DNA of 64,000 nucleotides from CAVQCX01 sp963775335. Its GTDB lineage: Bacteria > Pseudomonadota > Gammaproteobacteria > Chromatiales > Chromatiaceae. Shown piece by piece: positions 19,401 through 27,011 of this stretch; positions within the stretch are counted from its first letter, which is position 1, and every line of letters starts with the position of its first letter. The stretch is from contig CAVZIJ010000003.1 of NCBI GenBank assembly GCA_963775335.1, forward strand, positions 1,240,001 through 1,304,000. Direction: 5' to 3'. The notes below the pieces were generated by a model. That model was not told where the DNA came from and made no database searches. It was given only the letters and a program-made list of their open reading frames with translations. The position numbers and the translations under genes were made by a program.

Positions 19401-20126
19401 ACCGGCAACCCGAGCCTGGCGGTGAGCTTCCCGACGAGCGGGATCACCTACACCGCAGCGAGCTTTGCCGATGGGTGCTCCACGCCAGGCCTGGGAGATG
19501 TCTGCGGCACGGCCAGCGACGACCTCTCGGGGGTCCAGTCGGTGCAGGTGGCGATTCGCGACGCCAGCGGTAAGTCCTGGAACGGCTCCACGTTCGTCGA
19601 CAACGCGGGTACCGCTCTCTGGCACCCGGCCCCCCTCGGAACCGCCGACAGCTGGAGCTTCCCGTTCACCCCGCCGGTGGACGGCAGCTATACGTTGCTC
19701 GCCAAGTCGACAGATCGAGCCGGCAATCAGAGCGCCGTGACGACGACTGCCTTCGGCCAGCAGGCGGACAACGTAGCGCCGACGGTAACCATCACCTTCC
19801 CCGCCGGCGGTGCCTCGTACCGGAGCGCCACCTACAACTCGGGATGCGGCACTGCCACGGCCGATATCTGCGGCAGCGCGTCGGACAATGCGAGCGGAGT
19901 CAGCTCGGTCCAGGTCAGCATCATCCGAGCCTCCGACGGCACTTGGTGGAACGGCTCGGTGTTCGTGGCCGGAGGCCAGATCTGGCTGCCGGCGTCAGGC
20001 ACCGCCAGCTGGAGCTACCCCTTCAGCCCCACGGTAGGCACCTACGCGATCCAGGCCAGGGCGACGGACGGCGGCGGCAACGTCGGCGTCACCGCAGCAC
20101 AGGGCTTTACGCGCCGACGGTTCTGA
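16464..20126 (+). CDS. Array protein 4: large secreted propeller-like/Ig-repeat protein
   Basis: Intact family member of 1220 residues. The ATG at 16464 follows AGGAG at 16448-16452; translation could in principle begin further upstream, but that would bury the signal peptide, which ends near STAFATS. The propeller-like region differs from copies 1-3 and matches copy 5: GNILYYDGSTF, TGMELWRGDGDDCLEPWVGDG, GVAESGFYGATLAEMFRV and GPGFPTG. The Asp-rich segment is LDDDPEDDDC. After the PKD-like, middle and cadherin-like modules there are two Ig-like repeats starting near 19408 and 19770, and the tail FTRRRF. The Ig segments are very similar to those of copies 2 and 3, although the N-terminal regions are more different. 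That pattern fits domain shuffling or gene conversion. Confidence 0.85.
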   Translation: MDLSPHPNARRVICLLGALALGQASTAFATSGLTDASDFGQIAKNGFALTVNGAFYTDASKTRFPNLQPNLGSDKNSYSWSMAWFQGALWVGTNRDVLNPDPFQKGAAEIWRYTPSSFDSAGDWGLSGTWTRAFVSPGVGRAAALLSQGYLSYDTPRDFGYRNMSVCNAGDNTQRLYVTSFGLPGNILYYDGSTFRPTNATGLFNTPQGGVLANLRNPQSLLQIDLGYRGLACFKGRLWTSPAGSLQDVDASLHPVLHMNPDPGNGAAWQTVLDVGDPASNPLSDAGNVGIFQIEALGRYLWLTTINRTTGMELWRGDGDDCLEPWVGDGHCNIKWAKIIDNGGGRPPDLPLITPVIDNAGATLGVFGNDLYLGVAESGFYGATLAEMFRVLNAGSVPPGGPDAPHKWQLIVGWPRRDFADPGKRLPGLENLDCTNVGDVPDSKAELSPLTQVVWTTISQTIEQYTGVAGLDPVGLDDDPEDDDCLPASGAGPGFPTGILMDPMSIGNESYFWRFAEHQGELFIGTLDISSGTGFDLLKTADGTHLGVVFDNGLGNPYNYGGRSLASTPIGLAVGTANPYTGYVDANGVPAGGTEVYIGTTAPAADAPPKANAGADQVVFDTAQSGSVQFTLQGGGTDTFGGGGLAASPYQWFQGAVADNCANLNPADAVANTASPTLSRPSSAGPNDVLPYTFTLRVTDSNGHVGCDQVTVTASHNLPPSVNPWYSDTHPMVLSVPATYVGFGALPTVNLIDSEGAGSVAYDVTAVCSDPELALVTCKFQTVTAPGVTLSHVHDSTTDVSCGGKSACQISAHLSVPDWTALWAAGASSTGGRPTLQVLAVDNRGFQASQRWDSLAQPIIDNPASDANPTGNDKPVCRNADLRMIIGLDNSVTFHPATFSPPICVDPDGDPMTYTPVAAGPFPSYGNLSFGSTTITYTPTDPNTPRVDYFTFRATDPGGLSTSNFLSRDPIVRVTLARDTGNPSLAVSFPTSGITYTAASFADGCSTPGLGDVCGTASDDLSGVQSVQVAIRDASGKSWNGSTFVDNAGTALWHPAPLGTADSWSFPFTPPVDGSYTLLAKSTDRAGNQSAVTTTAFGQQADNVAPTVTITFPAGGASYRSATYNSGCGTATADICGSASDNASGVSSVQVSIIRASDGTWWNGSVFVAGGQIWLPASGTASWSYPFSPTVGTYAIQARATDGGGNVGVTAAQGFTRRRF

Positions 20127-20161
20127 GACCCTTTGCGAGCTCCAGGCTCCGCGCCCGCTCC

Positions 20162-20180
20162 GGGACCCATGGTCCCTTTA
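20162..20180 (+). terminator. Possible weak terminator after array gene 4
   Basis: 6-bp stem GGGACC/GGTCCC with a 3-base loop, followed by TTTA. The short stem makes this uncertain. Confidence 0.3.
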
Positions 20181-20429
20181 GGGAGTGGGGGTGCGCGATC
20201 CACGGTCTGTTGTGCCAGAGCGCATTTCTCACCAAGTGTCGTCGCGGGGCGTCCGAAGTGCTCAAGGACGCGAGCGAGTGACCGGGCACGCAGGCGTACT
20301 TAACCGTGGGTCGAGCAGCCGGGGAAGCTCGAGACGACCGGATTCTCTTAGGGTACGAACCCCTTTCCGAGAGGAGCCAAGGGGCTCGCGCGCGTACGGC
20401 CGGGAGCGGGACGAACGCGAGAGGCCCGA

Positions 20430-20458
20430 TGGCCAGCCTCGATCCTACGTGTTATAAA
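20430..20458 (+). promoter_or_regulatory. Predicted extended -10 promoter of array gene 5
   Basis: TGtTATAAA with the -10 at 20453-20458. The -35 position (TGGCCA at 20430-20435, spacer 17) is poor, so activity would rest on the extended -10. Confidence 0.5.
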
Positions 20459-20506
20459 ACCGGCGCACACGAGAATCCCGAATCGATCGCTGGGGACAAC
20501 TTCAGG

Positions 20507-22351
20507 ATGTCATACCGCTCTCGCACTTCGCGCCTTGTTGCCGCCCTGATCCCGAGCACGCTCGCCTTTGCCGCTGCGGGCGGTGCCGCGGCCGCTTCCG
20601 GTCTCGACAACGAGAGTCAGTTTGGCCAGATCGCTAAGAATGGCTTCGCCCTAACGGTAAACGGCGCCTTTTTCGCCGACCCGGCCAACACCCAGTACCC
20701 GAGCCTGCAGCCGAACCTGGGCTCCGCGAAAAACAACTACGCTTGGTCGATGGTGTGGTTCGACGGGGCTTTGTGGGTGGGCACCAACCGAGACATCAGG
20801 CAACAGAACCTGGCGGCTCGGGGACCGGCGGAAATCTGGCGTTACCAACCGAGCTCCAACGACGCGGCCGGCGACTGGGGGCTGAGCGGCACCTGGACGC
20901 GCGTCTTCCAATCCCCGACGATCCCGCTGACCCTGGCCTTGTTCTCCCAAGGCCACCTATCGCGAAACACCCCTCGGGACCTGGGCTACCGCGATATGGC
21001 GGTGTGCAACGCCGGCGACGGCACGGAGCGGCTCTACGTCACGACCGCTGGCGTGCCGGGAAACATCCTCTACTACGACGGCCAGACCTTCGAGCGCACC
21101 TCGAACGAGGGTCTGTTCAACAACCTCGGCAGCAACCCCTACCGCTACGTCGGAACCGATCTGACGGGCGTCCAAATCGACCTCGGCTACCGTGGGCTGG
21201 CCTGCTTCAAGGGTCGCCTCTGGACCTCGCCCGCCGGCGAGCTAGGGGACGCGGACGCCACCGCGCACCCGGTCGTGCACATGAGCCCCGACCCGGCCCA
21301 CGGCGCCGCCTGGCAGACGATGGTCGATGTCAAAGGGCTGCTGGCGGACGGCACCCCGGACCCGGCCGCCAGCCCGCTGGCTGATCCGGGCAACATCGGC
21401 GTCTTCCAGATCGAAGCGGTCGGGCGCTATCTATGGCTCACGACCCTGAACCGCACCACCGGCATGGAGCTCTGGCGCGGCGACGGGATCGACTGCCTGG
21501 AGCCCTGGGTGGGCGACGGCCACTGCAACATCACCTGGGCCAAGATCATCGACAACGGTGCCGGGCGCCCACCGGACAACATCGGCCCCCCGCTGGACAA
21601 CGCCGGGGGGACCCTGGGCGTGTTCGGCAACGACCTGTACGTCGCCCCGTCCGAATCCGGCATCAACCAACTCACGCTTGCGGAGATGATCCGTGTGCCC
21701 AACGCGGACTCTGTCCCGCCCGGGGGGCCTTCGGCACCCCACACATGGCAGCTGCTCGTTGGCTGGCCACGCAAGGACTTTGCCGATGCGGCCAAACGCC
21801 TGCCCGGCCTCGAGAACCTGGACTGCACCCACGTCGGAGACTTCGCCAGCAGCATGTCCGAGCTGCCCCAGGCGGTGCTCCAGGCCTGGCAGACCTTCAA
21901 CGGTTTCGGCCTGCGCCCGGCGGTCAGGGTGCAGCAGAGGCGGAATCCGATCCCGCTGGACGACGATGACGACAACGACGACTGCCTGCCCGCGACGAAT
22001 GCCGGGCCGGGCTTTCCGACGGGCGCGATCCAGCATCCCCTGGCCGTAGGTCAGGCGAGCTATTTCTGGCGGTTCGCCGAGCACCAAGGCGACCTGTTCG
22101 TCGGCACCCTGGACGTCGTCGAAGGGTTCCACGGCTTCGATCTGCTCAAGACCCCCGACGGCGCCCGGTTCACTTGGCTGTTCACCGACGGCCTGGGCAA
22201 CCGGTTCAACTACGGCGGGCGCACCCTGCAATCCACGCCCATCGGCTTGGCGGTGGGCACGGCAAACCCCTTCACCCGGATCGTCAACGCTCAGGGAGTG
22301 CGCTCGGGCGGGGCCGAGGTCTTCATCGGAACCACCGCACTGCCGCCCTAG
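20507..22351 (+). CDS. Array protein 5: short secreted propeller-only paralogue
   Basis: Family member of 614 residues lacking everything C-terminal to the propeller-like region. The ATG at 20507 gives a signal peptide ending near AAAASG. The region contains the family motifs MVWFDGALWVGTNRD, GNILYYDGQTF, GRLWTSPAGE, YLWLTTLNRTTGMELWRGDG, NDLYVAPSESG, LFVGTLDV and IGLAVGTANP. The Asp stretch is the strongest in the family (LDDDDDNDDC). It ends EVFIGTTALPP, exactly where other members continue with a PKD-like module. There is no sign of that module in the 76 bases before the next gene. It therefore lacks the Arg-rich Phe tail. It may be a deletion derivative that still works, a freely diffusible form, or a decaying copy. 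Confidence 0.82.
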   Translation: MSYRSRTSRLVAALIPSTLAFAAAGGAAAASGLDNESQFGQIAKNGFALTVNGAFFADPANTQYPSLQPNLGSAKNNYAWSMVWFDGALWVGTNRDIRQQNLAARGPAEIWRYQPSSNDAAGDWGLSGTWTRVFQSPTIPLTLALFSQGHLSRNTPRDLGYRDMAVCNAGDGTERLYVTTAGVPGNILYYDGQTFERTSNEGLFNNLGSNPYRYVGTDLTGVQIDLGYRGLACFKGRLWTSPAGELGDADATAHPVVHMSPDPAHGAAWQTMVDVKGLLADGTPDPAASPLADPGNIGVFQIEAVGRYLWLTTLNRTTGMELWRGDGIDCLEPWVGDGHCNITWAKIIDNGAGRPPDNIGPPLDNAGGTLGVFGNDLYVAPSESGINQLTLAEMIRVPNADSVPPGGPSAPHTWQLLVGWPRKDFADAAKRLPGLENLDCTHVGDFASSMSELPQAVLQAWQTFNGFGLRPAVRVQQRRNPIPLDDDDDNDDCLPATNAGPGFPTGAIQHPLAVGQASYFWRFAEHQGDLFVGTLDVVEGFHGFDLLKTPDGARFTWLFTDGLGNRFNYGGRTLQSTPIGLAVGTANPFTRIVNAQGVRSGGAEVFIGTTALPP

Positions 22352-22427
22352 GGGCCGCTGACATTTGTCTGAGCGAGGGCGATACGGCAATTGTCAACAG
22401 CCCCTACTACTCCGTCCGGGTGAGAAT

Positions 22428-23693
22428 CTAGCCCGCGCGGGCAATGCCGAAATACGCCATGTACTCGGCGAACTCGCTATAGACCCGCTCGCGGGTGAGG
22501 CCGTAGTCTTCCAAGGAGTAGTGGTGCTGCCCCGTCTTGTGCTTCGGGTGGCGTTCCAAGTATGCGGCCATCTTCTGGCGCAGCGCCTCGTCGGCGCCAC
22601 AGCCGAGAAAGCGCAGAGCCCGCATGGCGGTCTCCACGGGATCGGCCACGAGCTCGCCATAGGACAGATCGAAAAAGCGCTCGGCGGGCATGCTCCGGCG
22701 CGCAGCCATGCCACGCCGTGCAAGCTCGACCATCAGGCGCAAGTTGCGCTCACCGAGCTCCTTGCGGTCGATGACTCTATTCCCGAGCGTGTCGAACGCC
22801 TCGAGCATACTGCAATGGGAGGCGACGGCTGTAGCGGGGTCTCTGTGCGTCTGAAGGATCAGCGCATCGGGGAAGGTCCTCATCAGTGCAGCGAGTCCGA
22901 ACAGGTGGGACGGAGACTTGTTGATCCAGCGTCCCGGATGGGGCGATGCGTGCTGTATGACAAGCAGCTCATCCCTGTAGATCTCGTAGGCCTCGATAAT
23001 CCGGTCGTCTGACAGCCCACTCAGCCATTGCCGGAACTCCGGGAGCTTCCCCGTGAACATCGGCGTGACGAACGTCGCGAACAGTAGCCCCTGATCTTCT
23101 TCCGGGCCGCTAGCATTGACATAGTGAATCCCGCGCAAGGCGGGAATAGCCCTGTTGATCCAGTTGACCCCGAATCTGGTCATCACCTTGCGCGAGTCGG
23201 GCCTGCGAAGAATGCCCCCGCGCGGAGGCACAGGATAGAGACTTTCCCAGCAGTAGAGGGGCCTGAGCTCGTCGCTCAAAGACAACAGGTTATAGAGAAG
23301 CGTGGTACCCGTGCGGCTCATCCCGACGATGAAGCAAGGGCCCGTTATCCGGGCGGCGGCCGCTTCCGGGTGACGAGAAAGATAGTCGTGTACTTGGAGG
23401 CGCAGCTGAACCGCGCGCAGGAGCTGATGATAGGCGGAGATTCTACCGACCAGCGTCAAATTGTCGTCCGCTCGATAGCTGTCGGCCAGGAGGCGCAATG
23501 GCGTATCGATCGAGGAAAGATTCCCGTCGCGGGAATTCGTCTTGCTACGCGCGGCCGAAATGATGCGCGCTGCGGTCAGCTCCGGAGGGCGCCTGCCGAG
23601 CCGCTCAATCAGATCACCCAACCGATTGAAAGCTCTAAGCCCCCGTCTCAGCCGGGGCCTAAAAGTGAATTCGGATCCTTTGCTCGAGCCCAT
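22428..23693 (-). CDS. Sulfotransferase family protein 2
   Basis: PAPS-dependent sulfotransferase of 421 residues. The 5'-phosphosulfate loop GMSRTGTTLLYN is at residues 124-135, preceded by FIV. A 3'-phosphate-binding segment near residue 280 reads LILQTHRDPATAVASHCSML. Like sulfotransferase 1 it has a long helical N-terminal part and YLxxHPE before the loop, so the two probably share ancestry. It faces the array (convergent with array gene 5, 76 bases between stops). An alpha/beta hydrolase gene lies 110 bases upstream on the same strand, repeating the hydrolase/sulfotransferase pairing seen before the array. The acceptor is unknown. Confidence 0.87.
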   Translation of the reverse strand: MGSSKGSEFTFRPRLRRGLRAFNRLGDLIERLGRRPPELTAARIISAARSKTNSRDGNLSSIDTPLRLLADSYRADDNLTLVGRISAYHQLLRAVQLRLQVHDYLSRHPEAAAARITGPCFIVGMSRTGTTLLYNLLSLSDELRPLYCWESLYPVPPRGGILRRPDSRKVMTRFGVNWINRAIPALRGIHYVNASGPEEDQGLLFATFVTPMFTGKLPEFRQWLSGLSDDRIIEAYEIYRDELLVIQHASPHPGRWINKSPSHLFGLAALMRTFPDALILQTHRDPATAVASHCSMLEAFDTLGNRVIDRKELGERNLRLMVELARRGMAARRSMPAERFFDLSYGELVADPVETAMRALRFLGCGADEALRQKMAAYLERHPKHKTGQHHYSLEDYGLTRERVYSEFAEYMAYFGIARAG

Positions 23694-23803
23694 GGCCTGA
23701 CGACTGCTCTGTGTTGGCTATGACGGCGGCTCGCACCTGCGTGATGAGCCGCCATTCTCGGCTCGCCAGGTTACCGCCGAGAGACCGAGTCCGGCCGATG
23801 CCT

Positions 23804-24559
23804 TCACCCCTGAAGAAATTCCCCGATGGCGACGCCCACCTGCTTGGTGGCTTCCAACATGATGAAGTGCGACGCCTCGAAGCTCTGCTGGGTCGCCCCG
23901 GGAATCGAATCGACCACGAAGCGACTACTCTCCTGCCAATTGGACCTGGTAGCCGATATCACCAGTGTAGGGATAGACAATGCGGAAACCGGTGCGCGCT
24001 CGAAGGGGGCTTCGGCCAATAGATCCTGGATGACGGATGTTTTTTCCTTCAGCGACAGGTATTTTTGCAGCACCCGATTCATGATGAACGGGTGCTTCGC
24101 GAAGACCTTCTGGCTCTCCGGGGGCGCCCGGTTCATCCACTCCTCGGGCGTGTTCAGCGGGTCGTTCTCCTGGTAGTTGAACGGCGGCAGCGTCGGCTCC
24201 ACCAGAACCATGCGAGCGACCTTTTCCGGATTATCGATCGCAAACCTCAGGGCGATGGTGGACCCGAGACTGTTGCCGACCAGGTTGATCGGCAGCTGGT
24301 GGGAGAGCCGACCAACCACCTTCTCCAAATCCGAGCTCAAGGTGGCCAGATCGTAGCCCGATTCGACCAAGTCCGACTTTCCGTGACCTCGCAGGTCATA
24401 CATGATGACGTGTTGGGCATTTAGCGCCGGGCTCGCCGCCACCAGGTACCACACCGAGAGATTATCGCCCAGGCCATGCACCATGACCGTCGTTTGCGGA
24501 TTCTCTTGTCCACGCTCGATGTAGTGAAGCTTTACGTCGTTTACTGTGATGAATGCCAT
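23804..24559 (-). CDS. Alpha/beta hydrolase 2
   Basis: Alpha/beta-fold hydrolase of 251 residues, without a signal peptide. TTVMVHGLGDNLSVW (residues 23-37) forms the oxyanion-hole region, YDLRGHGKS is at 54-62, and the nucleophile elbow LVGNSLGSTIA has Ser97. The likely catalytic His is in EASHFIMLEATKQVG near residue 232. It is similar to the hydrolase at 737-1543 through the first 110 residues, so the two may act on related esters or thioesters. The sulfotransferase gene follows on the same strand, 110 bases downstream. The exact reaction is not known. Confidence 0.87.
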   Translation of the reverse strand: MAFITVNDVKLHYIERGQENPQTTVMVHGLGDNLSVWYLVAASPALNAQHVIMYDLRGHGKSDLVESGYDLATLSSDLEKVVGRLSHQLPINLVGNSLGSTIALRFAIDNPEKVARMVLVEPTLPPFNYQENDPLNTPEEWMNRAPPESQKVFAKHPFIMNRVLQKYLSLKEKTSVIQDLLAEAPFERAPVSALSIPTLVISATRSNWQESSRFVVDSIPGATQQSFEASHFIMLEATKQVGVAIGEFLQG

Positions 24560-25626
24560 TGCTCGTTACGTCCTGGCCCAAGCGCCCGCTCCCGGGTAGG
24601 CGGGAACACCCGCGAATCCAAGCCCGCCCGCAGCGGCCCACCGCATAGATGAATTTGTCGATCGACCTGGGCGTGTGAGAATTCCGTAGCCGAGAGCCGT
24701 GGCTTAAAGAACAGTCCCAAATCCCCGGCGGTGCACGAACCCTGACTACGTCCGGCGCTGCTCGAGAAAGAAAGCCGGCCATCCGTTCTGCAAAGCGTCG
24801 AAAGGCTACCTTAGAACCACATCGATCGCAAGAACTGCGGCGGCCGGAGCGACGGGGGTCGCCGGACTTCGCCCCAACAGCGATCAGCAACCCCGGACAA
24901 GCGGCCAGTCCGGCATTCGACACCGCCTCCCCGGCCCCAGGGGAGGGCAGCCGGCAGCAGATACGCAATGCTCCGCGCCGCCGGGTCGCGCCCGGCTGGC
25001 ACACTTGCACCATCCACGGCGGACGGCGCGAGGCGTCCTGAGCCTCGCCCGCTTGATCCCTAGACGCGCCTTCAAACAGTGACCGCGCCGCTGTACCGGA
25101 GGCCTGGCCAACAACCCCTTGCAATCCCCTCCCCGGCCTTGCGGCGATCTTACCACAGCCCACAGCACCGCCCTGCGACTCCACCGGCATGCCCCAACCC
25201 CCCGGTCTTTCGCCATCGAAGCCCTCCTTGCTCGCCCACGGGACCCGAGGCCGGAACTGTCTCGTCATGGGCCAGCTCCCGGGTCGTGTCACGATAGAGC
25301 GCGATCGAGAAGCCCCGATCGCGGTGATAACCCTATACCCATCGCACCCCTGCGCGGGGCAGCGACCCAACATTGCGGGAAATCGCCTGATCGATTCTCG
25401 CTCGCCGGCTCGATCGGGCGGAAATAAGCAACAGTGCCCGTGGCGCTGGGCCATTGCGGCCTATGTCAGGCCCTTGAATCGGCCCAGACCACGGGGCTGC
25501 CGTTGGCGCCCAGGGGCATGGTAGAATTCTTCAGCTCGGACCAGACCCGGAGTCTTTATCCCGTGACGTTCCAAAGATCCTGCGTCAACCTCGTCTGCCA
25601 GCTTCTCGCTACACCACCCTCGGGCG
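24560..25626. other. 1.07-kb gap with no recognisable gene
   Basis: Open frames exist on both strands, including a 330-codon one on the minus strand. Their translations are Arg/Ser/Gly-rich, show no domain and no good ribosome-binding site, and look like GC-rich noise. No tRNA or transposase was recognised. The right end carries the promoter-like site at 25519-25527. Confidence 0.5.
25519..25527 (+). promoter_or_regulatory. Possible extended -10 element before sulfotransferase 3
   Basis: TGgTAGAAT with the -10 hexamer at 25522-25527, about 100 bases before the proposed start. No clear -35 was seen, although the form resembles the array promoters. Confidence 0.35.
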
Positions 25627-26622
25627 TTGTCCCGGCCCGATGAGCCCTACCTGCATTTGATCGAAAAGATTTCTTTCAAACCGATTTTCATCATGGGCGA
25701 TGCCCGCTCCGGCACCACGGTCTTGTATCACCTTCTGGCCCGCACCGGCTGCTTCAACATCGTCACCGTATATGATGTAGCCTGCTATCATGAGCTACTG
25801 AAAAATCACGTCGACAACCGCACGGAGGATGCCAAGGAGGCCCTTGCGCGCGAATTCGAGGCATCCGGCGTTGTCGACAGGAAGATAGACAAAGTCAAAG
25901 TCGTGCCGAGCACGCCGGCCGAGTACGGATGGTTCATGGAAGAGTTTCCCAGGAAAGTCCGTCGCAAGACCCTACCTCTGCTTGTCGATGCGTGCCGCAA
26001 GATCCAATACCTATCGGATCCCACCAAACCTCTGCTACTCAAGAATCCTCCAGACTATCCGAATTTTCTGCGGGTCCTGGAGCTTTTTCCCGAAGCGCAG
26101 CTGATCTTCAACCATCGCAATCCTCTCGAGGTCGTCAACTCGTGGCTCAAGGCTGCTCGAAACACCTTCGGGACGAGAAATCCGCTGAGCAAGTTCTTGG
26201 GGGCCCATCGCTATGAGACGCTTTGGACGGGCCGTTTCCGGCACCGTCGCGCCCTCCTTCGCTTCCTGTTTTCCGACACTCTGGATCTCGGGGCTCGCAT
26301 CTCCACGGCACATGTCGCGAGCGCGGCCAACTATCTGCTTGACCACATCGGAGAAATCCCGACGTCGCGATATACCCACGTGCGCTACGAGGACCTCTGC
26401 ACCTCTCCGGACAAGGTGATCACAGCCGTGCTCGATTTTCTGGGCCTGACGCCGACAAAGCCGATCGATTTTGCCGACTCGATCAAGTTCAGGGAGCCTC
26501 AACTGCTGCCTACCGTCTCCAAGCGTCTTCCGGACCTCGACCGCAAGCTGGCCCGTTACTGCAAAGCTTTCGACTATCCGCTACCCGGAGAAACCGCGTC
26601 AGCCAGGTACGGAACAGCCTGA
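25627..26622 (+). CDS. Sulfotransferase family protein 3
   Basis: Predicted PAPS-dependent sulfotransferase of about 331 residues. The 5'-phosphosulfate loop GDARSGTTVLYH is at 24-35 after the strand FIM. A 3'-phosphate-binding segment reads LIFNHRNPLEVVNSWLKA near residue 158. It is shorter and only distantly related to the other two sulfotransferases, lacking their long N-terminal helical part. The start is uncertain: a stop lies in frame at 25564-25566 and the first plausible initiator is the TTG at 25627, with no clear ribosome-binding site. Base composition is slightly less GC-rich than in neighbours, and it stands alone between two gene-poor stretches, consistent with separate acquisition. 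The substrate is unknown. Confidence 0.8.
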   Translation: MSRPDEPYLHLIEKISFKPIFIMGDARSGTTVLYHLLARTGCFNIVTVYDVACYHELLKNHVDNRTEDAKEALAREFEASGVVDRKIDKVKVVPSTPAEYGWFMEEFPRKVRRKTLPLLVDACRKIQYLSDPTKPLLLKNPPDYPNFLRVLELFPEAQLIFNHRNPLEVVNSWLKAARNTFGTRNPLSKFLGAHRYETLWTGRFRHRRALLRFLFSDTLDLGARISTAHVASAANYLLDHIGEIPTSRYTHVRYEDLCTSPDKVITAVLDFLGLTPTKPIDFADSIKFREPQLLPTVSKRLPDLDRKLARYCKAFDYPLPGETASARYGTA

Positions 26623-27011
26623 TCGCGAGGCTGCATTGGCGATCACCCCGCCGGCAGAGGGATGCCGATCCCCCCGCGGATCGCCTATCGATGATTGCCC
26701 ACACTTTGATGACATGGGAGCCCGAAGCCTATCTCACAACTCCGTTTGAGCCCCCTTATCGCGCGCGGGGCCGAGATCGCCACGGTCGCGGCCGTGGGCG
26801 ATTACGAGATAGGCTCGACAGCGCGCGAGACCACCGGGAGGCGATTGTCTTTACCGGCCGCTCTTGGTACGGTGCCAAGAGAGCATGGTCCCCATGTCCC
26901 TGCCGCGCGCTGACATGGCAGAGCAATGTCCTGGCGGGGAGAGAGCTATGTCGGGCAGTCACCGCCATGCCACCCGTTGTTGCGGGCAGCGGATGAGGCC
27001 GGCCGGATCCG
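26623..27011. other. Intergenic stretch, nothing recognised
   Basis: About 390 bases after sulfotransferase 3. No convincing coding frame, tRNA or repeat was seen. Confidence 0.45.

Larger units (their letters stand above)
4157..22351 (+). repeat. Tandem array of five paralogous genes
   Basis: Five head-to-tail homologous genes. Copies 1-3 form one subgroup (SGPGLGL motif, TSTTGFPTTLF-like segment) and copies 4-5 another (ILYYDG, GPGFPTG). Ig-like repeats per copy run 3, 2, 3, 2, 0. Each copy has its own promoter, and copies 1-4 are followed by a hairpin. Confidence 0.85.

Noticed and set aside
24462..25454. 330-codon minus-strand open frame in the 1-kb gap
   Set aside because: Arg/Ser/Gly-rich, no domain, overlaps the start of the real hydrolase gene, no ribosome-binding site.
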